Assembly: GCA_001316125.1 (NCBI GenBank)
Contig: BBCS01000002.1
Span: forward strand, 248,001-312,000
DNA: 64,000 nucleotides
Origin: Vulcanisaeta distributa JCM 11213
Lineage (GTDB): Archaea > Thermoproteota > Thermoprotei > Thermoproteales > Thermocladiaceae
Reading direction: 5' to 3'
Shown: positions 19,886 through 33,221 of the stretch, piece by piece
How positions within the stretch are numbered: the first letter of the stretch is position 1
Layout: the number at the start of each line of letters is the position of its first letter
Translations under genes and position numbers: made by a program
Notes under the pieces: model-generated
Told to the model about the DNA's origin: nothing
Seen by the model: the letters and a program-made list of their open reading frames with translations, nothing else
Databases searched by the model: none

Positions 19886-21227
19886 ATGCTCAGCAATGAT
19901 TGGAGAAAATGGCTCGGCATCGCACTCGGCATGATTGCCCTCGCCTTAATAACCTATTACTTCATGATCCCCCACGCTACTCCTGCCAATCCCCAGTGGT
20001 GTTAAGGTTCATGGTAATGTCATAACCATCACAGGGTTAACCGCGAGGCCACGCTAATTATGCCCAATGCCACGTACGTCTTTCACTGGGTCGCTGCCGT
20101 AAAATTAAATACAATGGGCACGCATTGGATAAATGCTTACGACTTAATAATACTTCAATTCATACAGACTAAGCCGTGGCTAAACACGGCAGGTTACACG
20201 GGCTTCAGGTCGGTGTACATAAGCATGGTCATGAAGACACCAATCACGGGAGACACAACAGGTCTTGTTTACTACCCAACAGCCTGCATGGGTAATTGGA
20301 CAATCGCGATACTCCCAATAAATGCATCAAGTGCGGAATTCTTACTAATGATCTACACAATGGCGCACTCGTGTATAGGGCTTATGCATACATGTACACA
20401 CTCATTGGCGGATTATACCCAGACTTCGCATACAATGATAGGTTTTGGGTCGTCCTAGTACCATCACCACCAAGTACCATAACCAACTGCTGGGACATAC
20501 TAAATGGAGTACCACCAGGGTATCCACTCAATAATGACCAACCCGGCGACCAACCACTACCCATTTACGACTTTTACGACTATGATCTTTTAAGTCATGG
20601 TCTTAACTACGTTGAATTCATGAATTCATGGCAGGACGGCATGATCATTTATGAGGTGTATAGACCAGGTACAGCAATGTATAAATGGGCTTGGGGACAA
20701 TGGCTCAAGTACAGGAACAGCACGATATATAGGAAGTTCCTTGACTGGGTCGTGAATCTCGCGGTACAGGGCTCCAATGCCCTACACCTCTACTACCCAT
20801 CAATAGTGGGTGTGAACATGACGAACTACACCATTCAAGTCATGAGTAAAATTAATGATTTAATCTACCCATCACAAGCCTCAACGCCGGACCGCCACCA
20901 CCAATGCCTAGGGAATTAATAATTAGAGTGAGTGCCGAAGAAGAGACGCCCAACGGCTACTACCTACAGGTACCACCAAGCGCATACCTAAACCTAATAA
21001 ACGAAACACCTCCACCAGACAAAACAGAGATTATTGGAAACACCGTAATACTCATCTACGAAGAACCAATGTTTGGCGAGTGGATAACCATAAACATAAA
21101 GGGCAATTACACGGAGGGTAATTACCTATGCTGGGAAGCACCAAAATACCTAATACCGGCACTCGGCGAAGACGAAGTAAACACCATACTAATCAACTAC
21201 TGCCCCCCCAACCAATTAAACCAATAA
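19886..21227 (+). CDS. Signal-anchored secreted protein, unknown function, several frame breaks
   Basis: ATG at 19886 gives MLSNDWRKWLGIALGMIALA and a hydrophobic helix, then an extracellular chain of some 430 residues rich in Trp, Tyr, Asn and Pro. Pieces in order: ITITGLTARP, ATYVFHWVAAVKLNTMGTHW, DRFWVVLVPSPPSTIT, GTAMYKWAWGQWLKYRNSTI, ending VNTILINYCPPNQLNQ. Frames break near 19985, 20045, 20345 and 20900. The middle looks helical with FLDWVVNLAVQGSNALHLYY. No family recognised; possibly a surface enzyme or S-layer associated protein. The stop lies 180 bp before the initiator tRNA. Confidence 0.6.
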
Positions 21228-21408
21228 ACCCACGAAGACCCCCCCACCATCGAAGAAAATCAGCATTAAAGCCAGCGTACAATCACGCATCATAACCCCC
21301 CCTACCATCATCACCACCATTATAACACACCAAGACCAAAACCATATCCCACCCAAACACCCACAGGACAGCGAAAGCCTTAAAAGCACAAGGAAGGACC
21401 CATAAACC

Positions 21409-21515
21409 AGCGGGGGTAGGGTAGCCTGGTAGCCTGCGGGGGGGCTCATAACCCCCCCGAGAACCCAATCGGGTCGGGAAGTCCCCCCCGGTTCAAATCC
21501 GGCCCCCCGCTACCA
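21409..21515 (+). tRNA. Initiator tRNA-Met (CAT) with a probable noncanonical intron
   Basis: The 5' acceptor AGCGGGG pairs with CCCCGCT before an encoded ACCA (21512-21515). The anticodon loop CTCATAA has CAT at 21447-21449 and is flanked by G and C runs, as in archaeal initiator tRNA with its GGG/CCC stem. The TTCAAAT T-loop is at 21492-21498. The gene is 107 nt; a run of about 19 extra bases lies between the anticodon stem and the T stem where a 5-base variable loop is expected. It can fold on itself (CCCGA with TCGGG). G7 and C7 tracts lengthen both sides of the anticodon stem. Confidence 0.85.
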
Positions 21516-21545
21516 ATAATTATTTTTAAGTTCTCGTTAGTCCTT

Positions 21546-21730
21546 ATGAAGATTAGGTTTAGGCTTGATGGCCGCGGTTTTGGTCGGTGGTGGCCATTTA
21601 CTGCAGCTGTTGGTGGGGTTCTTGAGGAGCCAAGAGTAATTATGGTGAGAGCTTTGTTTCTCAGGTTAGGGTTTGTAGTGGTGGGCACATTGTTACTACA
21701 ATACTGACGAGACTCGTTGAAAGGTATTGA
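21546..21730 (+). CDS. Possible small protein, one frame break
   Basis: ATG at 21546 gives MKIRFRLDGRGFGRWWPFTA; after one frame break near 21636 the sequence continues NYGESFVSQVRVCSGGH and VTTILTRLVERY to TGA at 21728-21730. About 60 residues. No family recognised. Its coding look and place right behind the initiator tRNA are the only support. Confidence 0.3.
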
Positions 21731-22133
21731 GTAAGCCTGCGTCTGTGGGGGGGACTATTCGTGCCTGCCGGTAATACTTCATTACCTTCCTGAGCGCCTT
21801 ATAGGTAGTAACGCGACTAATGCGTATACTGGATGTAAAGTTGCTCTCTATTCCTAGTCTAAATCAAATGAACCCAAAGCCATACCCACCCCCCCATTCC
21901 TTAAATTAATGGTCGCCGTAAAACAATGCCCTTAGTTCATGAAGCCCTTGGTTAATATTACGCCACGGTGGTGCAGGTATTTTCGAATACAGGCAATGCC
22001 CAGTGTTACTATTTATTATTAATGTACATGCCTTAGATGGCACTTCTTGCCTTAGGTTTCGAAATTAGGCCCTATACTTGTCATTACCTGTTTTGCCGGG
22101 TAGAGAATATCTTACGGTGTAGATGGCCCATCG
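21731..22133. other. Intergenic, nothing clear
   Basis: No gene supported. It contains a G7 tract near 21749 and a C7/C8 tract near 21891, and stops in every frame. Confidence 0.4.
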
Positions 22134-24536
<2,403 letters not shown>

Positions 24537-24540
<4 letters not shown>

Positions 24541-25371
24541 TCGAGGAGCTATACATAACCAGGCTCCTTAATTATCTAGAGGAGGACGCGTATCCCGAGG
24601 ACATAACCAGTAGGTTTCTTGAGGCATTAGGGCCAGGGGGGGTGTCGTTAGGTCGAGGATGAGGGAATAATTGCCGGACTTAGATTCATAGTTCCATTCC
24701 TCAAATACCTCGGCTTCGAGGTAATTACGCATAAGTATGATGGTGAGGCAATACGTAAGAGTGACGTTATAATCGAAATAATTGGCGATGCAGGTAAGTT
24801 ATTAACAGTTGAACGATTGACCCTAAACCTCCTATCAAGGCTTTCGGGAATAGCCACCGCAACGAACACGATGGTTAGGTTGGCAAGGTCTGTCAACCCA
24901 ACGGTTAGGATTGCTGGTACGAGAAAGACAACGCCAGGGTTTAGGGTATTCGAGAAGTACGCCATAGAGATTGGTGGCGGTGATCCGCATAGGTTTAACC
25001 TGGCTGATGCCGTGCTAATTAAGGATAACCATATAGCGGTTTATGGGGGGGACCTTGAGGGACTTATTAAGTTGATTAAGGAGAGGACGAGCTTTACTAA
25101 GAAGGTTGAGGTGGAGGTGTCTACGTATGAGGATGCCATTAGGGCTTACAGGGCAGGTACTGATGCCATATTGCTTGATAACATGAAGCCTAGCGATATA
25201 GTGCCAATAGTCAGGGAATTAAAGGGAAAGGTAATACTCGAGGCCAGTGGCGGAATAACACCCGATAATGTGGTTGAGTACGCAAGAACAGGTGTCGACA
25301 TAATATCTAGCGGTTACATAACACATAGCGCCAAATCCCTCGACCTAACAATGGATGCCGAGAGAGTATAA
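24537..25371 (+). CDS. nadC: Nicotinate-nucleotide pyrophosphorylase (quinolinate phosphoribosyltransferase)
   Basis: Converts quinolinate and PRPP to nicotinate mononucleotide. ATG at 24537 overlaps the nadB stop (ATGA). The N-terminus [13 protein letters not shown] is typical; two breaks near 24640 and 24660 separate it from [20 protein letters not shown]. From there the barrel is intact: [52 protein letters not shown] and [13 protein letters not shown] with the phosphate-binding Gly-rich loops. End of the NAD operon. Confidence 0.95.
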
Positions 25372-25587
25372 GGTACATGGGCATTATTTAAAGGGGGGGT
25401 CGTTAGTTCAATGACCAATACCTTAATGAGATAACCAAGACTATCGTTAACAGACTTAAGGGCTTAGTAATAGTCCTGGCATCCTTTTAATTGCAAAATA
25501 AGCTTGGTGTGGTGTTGGCTTTCTGTTTCCTTTGGCTGTTTCCGCGTGGTATGTTTTAAATGTGTCTTAAAATATGCCTGCCGTGGT

Positions 25588-26802
25588 ATGGATCTCGTTG
25601 ATAAGCGGAGTGCTAGGTGGGTGTTGACTTTATTGCCTATAGTGTTGCTATTGGTCCATTGGGTACTCTGATAACTCTTGAAATTGCTTCGTTAAGAGGT
25701 GGCCCGGTGGATGTTGGTTATGCCATGGCGGCGGGCTCTGCCGCTGGGATAATCGCACCATTGCTGTGGGGGTTTCCTGTTGGATAGGTACGGTAGTAGG
25801 GATGCGCTTGCCCTGGGCTTCCTCGGCACGGCCCTTTTCATCCTAGCACTTACCTACGCACCCAATGTTCCGCAGATAACCCTCTACTACGCCGCATCGT
25901 CATTATTCTCCTCCACTGTTGGTGTTTCCATTAGCTTCATCCTTGTTAAGTCCTCGAGTAGGCTTAGGCTTAATGAGTCGTACTCCATGCTCAACTTCAT
26001 TAATTCAATGGGTTACCTGGTGGGTGATGTGTCGGCAGCCGCGTTATCGGGCTTCATGGACATTAAGACCATATTACTCATCATGGGCCTACTACCCATA
26101 ATCTCCTTCGCCTGGTCATTAATCTCCGTGCCACGGGTAAGCAATGTCGAGAGACCAGTGTTGAGTAGGCAGTTGGTTAGCGGTCGTGTGCATGATGTTG
26201 GTTTAGGTGAGTTAGTTACTCTTTATTTGGCGCTTGTTATTTTCTATTTCTCATCAGGAATCTTCAACACGCTCTATCCCTATGGTCTGAGGGTTGGTGG
26301 TTTATCGAGGTCCTGGGTTATGACCATAATCTCCGTGGGCATGGGAATTCAAATTATGGGCTTCATGATAACGCCTCGCATAATACGCCTATTCGGTGAT
26401 AATGCCAGGGCGTCGTCCCGCGCATTGATACTTAGGGGGGGTCTTTCATACTTCCTAATTGGCTTGACATCAACAACGCCGGAGGCAATGATCATTACGG
26501 GACTAACACTATACCCACTGGCGGCGGGGGGGATTGCCTTCTCAACCTTTTACACCGCATCGAGTGTGATGGTCTTTGAGAGGCTCGGCAGTGGTGAGGA
26601 GGGTAGGGGGGGCCTCGGAGCCTATAACTTCATCACTGGTTCTGCATACCTGGCTGGGTCGTTAACGTCTGGTTACCTGGCTGATTCCATAGGTATTGGC
26701 GGTAGTTACATGGTGGCTGGTGCCATGCTTTGGATTTCATCATACCTCTTCGAGCAGGTGCATAGGAGTGAGGTCACGAAAAAGGTGCCTAGTATTGACT
26801 AG
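25588..26802 (+). CDS. Major facilitator superfamily transporter
   Basis: About 400 residues with 11-12 hydrophobic helices. After the start MDLVDKRSARWVL the frame breaks near 25628 and again near 25775; between them PLGTLITLEIASLRGGPVDV is readable. The A-loop between helices 2 and 3 reads LLDRYGSRDALALGF, the MFS signature. The second half has GDNARASSRALILRGG and SGYLADSIGIGGSYMV, the equivalent loop in the C-terminal half. Substrate unknown; position between the NAD operon and AOR gives no clear hint. Confidence 0.82.
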
Positions 26803-26899
26803 GCGTTTTTTATTATTCATGGTTATGAGTAGTAATCACGTCTTACTACCATTAAACCTCCGGGTTTAACTTTAAAGTAATTATGGTTAAATACTCATC

Positions 26900-28789
26900 G
26901 TGACAGTTAAGGGTATTAATGGGGTTGTGGGTTTTGTCAACCTCTCAACGGGTGAAATAAGGAAGATACAGGTCCCGGACGATGTTTACAGGAATTTCCT
27001 GGGTGGTTATGGGTTAGGCGCCTGGTTCCTATACACCCACATAAAGCCTAGGGTTGACCCGCTAGGTCCCGACAATATACTGGGCATAGTATCAGGACTA
27101 CTAAACGCCAGCGGTATTCCAATGACCGGTAGGTCCATGGCCGTTGGTAAATCACCACTGACTGGTGGCTGGGGGGGCGACTCAAACGCTGGTGGTAGGT
27201 TTGGGCCTAAGTTGCTGGAGGCTGGGTTGGATGCTATATTCGTCACTGGTGTCTCCGAGAGACCTGTCTACATATTGATTGATAATGGCGACATACACAT
27301 AGAGAGTGCCGCGGACCTTTGGGGGGGCAAGACTACCAGGGAGACTGAGGATGAGTTAAGGCGCAGGTATAAGGCGCTCAAGTGGTTAGTATTGGCCCGG
27401 CCGGCGAGAGGCTTCAGTTGATCGCAGCCATCATTAATGAGTATGGTAGGGCCTACGGCAGGTCCGGGCTTGGCGCCGTTATGGGTAGTAAGAGGTTGAA
27501 GGCAATAGTCGCGGTCGGTGATAAGAAGCCGGAGATACACGATAGGGATCTACTTAGGCAGAAGATTAGGGAAATGCTCGACGCCCTAAAGACGACGAGG
27601 GCGAGGGCTTACGAGATCTGGCATAAGTACGGCACAATATCCACACTGGACACGAGTGTATTATCCGGTGATACGCCCATCAAGAATTGGGCAGGCGTTG
27701 GCGTTAGGGATTACGGAACCAAGAACCTTGAGAAGTTCGGAACGAACACGGTAATCCAAGACAACATTAAGCCCTATGGCTGCGCGAGCTGCCCAGTGTC
27801 CTGTGGTGCATGGATTAGAAGAAGCACTAGGTATGGCTTGGTTGAGGGACACAGACTTGAGTATGAAACAGCCTCACTCTTTGGACCAGCCCTATTAAAT
27901 GCCGACCAGGACTCAGTGGTTTATGTGGGCGAGCTCTGCAATATGTATGGGTTAGACACGATATCGACGGCAAATGCTGTGGGCTTCGCCTTCGAGCTAT
28001 ACGAGAAGGGAATACTCACTGAGAAGGATATTGGTTTTCCACTGAGGTGGGGTGATCCTGACTCAGTGGTTAAACTCGTGGAATTAATAGCCAAGGCTGA
28101 GGGAATCGGTAAGGTACTTGGTCAAGGCGTTAAGAGGGCTGCCGAGTTAATCGGCAGGGGGGGCGCCGAGCAGTACGCAATGCATGTTGGCGGCCAGGAA
28201 CTGCCGGCGCATCACCCACAGTTCCTACCTGGACTGGCCATTACGTACACGGCGGATCCAACACCAGCTAGGCACACAGCCGGTGGCGTTCATTGGTGGG
28301 GGGGTGAGGGTGGTAAGAGGCTTTGGGCGCCTTCGACATTGGCGTGGACCTGGGCGCGTCGCCTAAGTATGACTATGGTGATAAGGGTCGCAAGGCGGCC
28401 ATAATAGCCATGTCAACGCAGGTGGAGAACTCCCTAGGCTTCTGCCAATTTGCTTCCCAGGTGATTTATAGGACGTTACCGTACATAGACCTGATATACG
28501 CGGTCACGGGCATGAAGTACACACCGCAGGAGTTGCTTAAGGTTGGCCATAGAATACACACGCTTAGGCAGTTATTCAATGTTAGGGAGGGTGTTAACCC
28601 GAAGAAGGACTTCAAGCTACCAAGGAGGGTTCTCGAGCCATTTCCAGAGGGGGGGCCACTCGCCGGCGTAAGTTGACTGAGGAGGATGTAGAGAGGATGA
28701 GGGAGCAGTACTGGGAGACGCTTGGTTGGGACCCGAGCACCGGTTACCCGAGGAGGAAGACTGTCGAGGAGCTTGGCTCGCTGAGATAG
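26900..28789 (+). CDS. Aldehyde ferredoxin oxidoreductase (tungsten/molybdopterin)
   Basis: AOR family enzyme that oxidises aldehydes with ferredoxin as acceptor. GTG at 26900. Domain 1 has GGYGLGAWFLY, SGIPMTGRSMAVGKSPLTGG and NAGGRFGPKLLEAGLDAIFV. The cluster ligands are CASCPVSC (near 27781-27804) and, after a frame break near 28310, NSLGFCQF. Further breaks lie near 27390 and 28660 and the gene ends at TAG 28787-28789. Extra Gly residues at G7 tracts: GGWGGDSNAGG and DLWGGKTTRE, where relatives have one less. Probably monocistronic with a TATA-like element near 26870. Confidence 0.92.
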
Positions 28790-28879
28790 CCAGCGATATC
28801 ATTAACATCCTGCCCTCATGATCATTTTACTTAATTAATACGATAGGTTTAAAAACGGTAATTCCCTAAGTGCAGCCTC

Positions 28880-29535
28880 GTGCTTCGAGGGAGCATCATA
28901 ACGGTATTATCAACCAACGAGCAGGAGGCCTTCAGGGTAGCGTCAATGCTGGGCAAGAGGGATAGGGGGGGTGAGGAGAGGGTTTATTATAGGAAGGTTG
29001 GTGAGCTTGTCCGAAGCATCCTAATACCAAGCCCAAATAGCATACTTGATGAGGCCATAGCCCTATCAATATCGAGCTCCTTCTACTTCAGAGTTAATAA
29101 TGAGATTACCTGGCTTGACGGCGAGAAGGCACTACTTCTCGAGGCCTCCGGAATACCCGGCGTGGTTCTTGCGGATGATACCAACCTATTCATGAAGTAC
29201 TTCAGCGAGCTAGGCATTTCCAAGTTCATCTCTGAATTCAGGGAGCTTGATGTTGAGATCCCCCCCGATAGGGCCTTGTGTATGTTGATAGGGCGTTCAA
29301 TGTTAAGGGTGTCGGCGTCGTTGTGCTTGGTTACGCATTAACCCGGGTATCCATTCACGATAAATTCATTGCCTACCCAATGAACCTGGAGGTTGAGGTT
29401 AGGAGTATTCAGGTTCTTGATGAGGACCAGGACTCAGTAATGCCAGGCACACGCGTCGGCTTGGCACTTAGGAACGTGAGACTTGAGGACATTGAGGTAT
29501 ACAGGCACTCGTTAGACCGGGTACTAGGTTCATGA
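28880..29535 (+). CDS. EF-Tu-like protein without P-loop (pseudo-GTPase)
   Basis: GTG at 28880. The C-terminal third (from 29275) reads GVGVVVLGYALTRVSIHDKF and IQVLDEDQDSVMPGTRVGLA, the beta-barrel domain 2 of EF-Tu/SelB-type factors. The N-terminal 130 residues take the place of the G domain but have no GxxxxGK(S/T) motif and no NKxD. A frame break at 29270-29280 joins the two parts. Archaea carry such EF-Tu paralogues of unknown role, perhaps in translation regulation. ATGA overlap with the next gene. Confidence 0.7.
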
Positions 29536-29750
29536 ATTCAATTAATGGATTTACAAGGTTTAGGTGGAGCGATGATGCCAGGGAGGTTCATGTGATATTC
29601 AATGGTATTAAGGTCATGGGCAAGATCGAGGGCAATAACATCATCTTAACTAAGGAATTACCCATGGTTAGTGGTAGGGCATTGGTAATTAACGTGAATG
29701 CGAAACCCAGGAGACCAAGGATAATGGGTTACGCAATAATCAACGCCTAA
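29532..29750 (+). CDS. Small conserved-looking beta protein, unknown function
   Basis: 72 residues, intact, coupled to the EF-Tu-like gene by an ATGA overlap. Mostly strands: RFRWSDDAREVHVIFNGIKV, then VSGRALVINVNAKPRR. No family recognised. Overlaps the CoA-transferase 3' end by 11 bp. Confidence 0.6.
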   Translation: MNSINGFTRFRWSDDAREVHVIFNGIKVMGKIEGNNIILTKELPMVSGRALVINVNAKPRRPRIMGYAIINA

Positions 29751-31357
29751 CAGCCCTCTTAACCACCTCCAGTAGGCCCATAGGCCCATTCCTAAATATG
29801 GCATCATCCATTGGCTGCAGGTGCCTCGAAATTATTGGCTTAAACTCCATCCTAGCCAGTATATCCCTCTCAATGTCAATACCTGGTGCGTACTCCTCAA
29901 GTACCAATCCCTCACCCGTTAGCCTAAACACAGCCCTCTCGGTTATGTAAAGGACTTCCTTACCCATCTTAAGGCCAAGCTCTGCGTTGAAGCCAACCTT
30001 ATAGGCTTCTTAACAAACTTGATTATTTGCCCATCCCTAATTATGGCCAGTCTATCATTCACGACCGCTATATCCCTCTTACCGGCCGTGAATGCTCCCG
30101 CGAAGTAAAGCCTTGGCGAACCATGGGCAATTACCGGGAATCCACCGGGTCCCGTAACCCTCTCGGGTAGAAAACTCGGATTCACATCCCCGTTGGCCCA
30201 ACCTGCATGAAGCCCAGCGATGCCGCGTCTATTATGCCGCCCTCATACATTATGAATTGGTCCGGCATTGGTAATATTGCCTTAGGCGAGATCACAACGC
30301 CAAAATCATCATCACTAAGCGCAATTCCACCCCAGGGTCCTGACTCGACGGTAGTGACTACGTAGTCGTCAATGCCCTCACTCCTTATAATCTTCGCGGC
30401 TAGGCAGGTATTCCAATGCGAGATTAACGGCTATTGGCCTACCCAACCTCTCTATGAGCCTCACGAACTCAAGCACGACCCTCCTGGCTATTACATACTC
30501 AAAGTTGGGCTTATCATTATTGGGCAAACACGCGTTACTAACTACAACGCGGCCGCAAATGCTTGGGTCATACCTGACACTGGCTGATTGGGTATGATAC
30601 TCGGGCGGTGAGGTAACGATGTAGTCAATTAACGGGCCTGGCACATGGACATCCCTGGGATTGACAAACCTACTAACATAGAGTACCTGGGCAATCACAA
30701 CACCGGGGGGGTTAGGCTGTGCCTTAACGGCCTGAGTAATGGCTAGCACTGAGCCATAAATAGCCTCCTCACTCATTGTTAGGTTACCAAACTCATCAGC
30801 CGTACTACTCCTAATCAAGCCAACCCTGGGCTTTGGGCAGTCATAGAGTAGGTACTTATCACCATTAATACTAACCAACTCAACCTACACGTCCTCCTCT
30901 CCCTCGCCAGGCCATTTAGGTAAATGCCGTCCTGCCTAGGATCAAGGAATGTGCCAAGACCAACCTTAGTAATCGTCGGTGAACCAGAGGCCATACTTCT
31001 AAACCACTTTGTCGCAACCCCCAATAGGAAATGTGTAGGCCTCAACCCTATTCTCAACAACAAGCCTCTGGAGTGATGGAGCCACGCCGAAGAACGTCAT
31101 CATGAAACCCCTAATGAAGCCAAAGTCATCGTCCTTAATCATGCGCTCAGCAATCAAATCCAGCGCACGCCCCTAGACGCGGGTAATGAGTCGGTGACTA
31201 TGAATAGGTCACGTGGATGCCCCGTCTCTTTATACCTCTCATAAAGCCTAATAAGTAGGTATTCAGGGGTTGTCGTCATGTTAAATCCAGAAACCGCAAT
31301 AACATCACCATCCCTAATAACGTCTAATGCCACATCAACATCCACGACCTTACCCAC
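29740..31357 (-). CDS. Acetate/propionate-type CoA-transferase, alpha and beta halves fused
   Basis: Family I CoA-transferase of about 530 residues, both halves in one chain. Start at 31357: VVDVDVALDVIRDGDVIAVS and the Gly-Phe turn GFNMTTTPEYLL. The middle has GLGTFLDPRQDG and RVGLIRSSTADEFGNLTM. The beta half has the catalytic Glu in VVTTVESGPWGGIALS and ends KPIISRHLQPMDDAIF. Frame breaks occur near 31185, 31050, 30870, 30390, 30190 and 29985. Probably moves CoA between short acyl groups in amino acid or acid breakdown, which fits the aminotransferases nearby. Confidence 0.85.
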
Positions 31358-31380
31358 AACCAGAAAATTATGAATCCTCG

Positions 31381-31404
31381 AAATTTATACCTTTATAAAA
31401 ATGT
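31381..31404 (-). promoter_or_regulatory. TATA region of the CoA-transferase gene
   Basis: On the minus strand TTTTATAAAGGTATAAATTT lies 24-43 bp before the start at 31357, fitting a leaderless promoter. Confidence 0.5.
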
Positions 31405-31547
31405 TTTTTGCCTACCCCCCCTTGACAAACTATACTTGAGCAAGAATATATGAAAATAAATAAATGAACATAATCATAAAGACCCAGCAGAAGCAATGAA
31501 GGTCGAAACAAAAAAGTTAAAAAGACCGTGAATATTAAGTTAATCCT

Positions 31548-31654
31548 GCGGGGGTGCCCGAGCCAGGTCAAAGGGGGGGGCGGACTTAAGGCTATAAGTA
31601 AGGCATCCGCTGGCGAAGGCCTGCGTGGGTTCAAATCCCACCCCCCCCGCACCA
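31548..31654 (+). tRNA. tRNA-Leu (TAA) with a canonical intron
   Basis: Class II tRNA. GCGGGGG at 31548 pairs with CCCCCGC, followed by encoded ACCA (31651-31654). The anticodon stem GCGGA/TCCGC encloses CT-TAA-G, anticodon at 31587-31589; 14 bases at 31591-31604 follow position 37 and form the intron. The long variable arm and the GTGGG TTCAAAT CCCAC T-arm are clear. The helix needs six C between the T stem and the final GC but eight are present (31641-31648), and the G8 at 31573-31580 is also too long. Confidence 0.9.
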
Positions 31655-31699
31655 GATCGGTTTGTTTTAAGGAGAAATTTTATATTGAATATATTGAAA

Positions 31700-33118
31700 C
31701 TATTCATATGACAAGCCAGCATTGGCTAATACTTCCGGGTGTTTCTTCCAGTAGTATATTGCTAATATAATGCCCACCACCAGCCATGTAAAACTGAATA
31801 GCACAGCCACGTTATATGGGTATGGCGGTAGTGGGTATACGCTGTAGAAGAAGACCATGGCCCCCCCAGAATTGAGGCAACCGTAGGCACCAAACCATGC
31901 TTAAGCCACTCCCTCCTTAGCATTCCCTGTTTATATGAATATATTGTTAACGCTGAATTCGTGACTATGTGCACGGCTATTATCCCAAGCCCCCCCGCAA
32001 AGGTTAGTAACCAAACACCGGCGTTTGTTGGACCCATGATTAAGCCAGTAATGATATTGATTACTAAGATAATTGTTGCAAACCAGAGCAGGGCTTTATA
32101 CGGCGTCCTATGACTGGGATGGACCTGGTCCATACCTAATCTCCTAAACCAAAGTCCATCCCTAGCGGAGCTGAACCAGATCCTACTCACGGCATTGTAC
32201 TTAGCAGTCATGTATGAGAAGTAGCTGTTTATTGTGAACGCGACGAGTAAAGCCCAACCAACTAGGCCAAGGTATCTATAGTAAACTATGAGACCTGGGT
32301 CTGGCGACGTTGCGTAGGTACTCATTTGACTAACGCCCCCCCAACCAACCGTCAGCGCGTAGGCAGGTACGATGAGGCTAGTCCCGATAATATCCATGCA
32401 GTTATAATTGCCCACCTAATGACCCTCCTTGGGTCCTTAACCTCCTCGGAAACAGTCGTCGCGGTGCCAAGTCCCGTGAAGTCTAGGATTGAGTATATTG
32501 TCCCAAAGAATACCGGTGCCCAGGCCCACTTAACTGGGCTGGTGTCCAAACGGTTAAGGTATTTCTTGGGCCAAGCATTGCGATTATTATTAATGCGCTT
32601 ATGAATAGGAACATGGCCTCTGCAAACCCGGTGTACATGACGTACTCAAGAGACGGCCTTATACCCAGGTATGATAGTATGAGACCAAAGGCCCATATTA
32701 TCACGGCAAAGGCTATCCATAGGTACGGTATTTCTGAAATTGTGGGACTAATTAGGTATAGGAAGCCGGCCAGGCCAAGTATTCCAAAGGCAGGTCCAGT
32801 AATGTTCTCAAGCATCCAGTACCAAAGGGCCATAACACCGAGCGCACCATGAGCCCTAGCTGAGTATGCATAATAGCTACCGGCATTAACTATGTACTTG
32901 GAGAATTCATAGGGAATAATAATCCATAATCCATAGATTATCCAGGCAAGTAATATCGCCAGTGGCGTGGCACCCAGCGCAAATTGAGCCGTGCCTAGTA
33001 ACAGTATTGCTACGTCACCTGCTGGCGCTACAAATGAGAATGATTGAAATACAGCATGCCAAAACGCCACAGCACCCCTCCTTAATTGAGTTCCTCTCAT
33101 TTCGCCAGTTGACGACAT
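31700..33118 (-). CDS. APC family amino acid permease
   Basis: About 470 residues and 12 hydrophobic helices. Near the start: AVFQSFSFVAPAGDVAILLL, then YAYSARAHGALGVMALWYWM and PLAILLAWIIYGLWIIIPYE, the substrate-binding helices of the family. EEVKDPRRVIRWAIITAW is the typical APC loop between helices 6 and 7. Breaks occur near 32500, 32400 and at the C7 tract 31861-31867, after which the chain goes on through a last helix to TAG at 31700-31702. Divergent from the aminotransferase gene, so it probably imports the amine or amino acid that the cluster degrades. Confidence 0.88.
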
Positions 33119-33140
33119 TATAAATTTTATATATTAACTA

Positions 33141-33150
33141 TTTTTAAATT
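33141..33150 (-). promoter_or_regulatory. TATA-like box of the permease gene
   Basis: AATTTAAAAA on the minus strand ends about 23 bp before the ATG at 33118. The whole 100 bp space to the divergent aminotransferase is very AT-rich and likely holds both promoters. Confidence 0.4.
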
Positions 33151-33221
33151 TAATCTTCAGTTTATCTTCTTTAAATTAATTTTAAAGCAAAGCTTAAATA
33201 TTGAATTAGGAAAAAAGATTT

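Noticed and set aside
21216..21688. Minus-strand frames across the initiator tRNA
   Set aside because: They run through the tRNA and a poly-C region and have no coding character.
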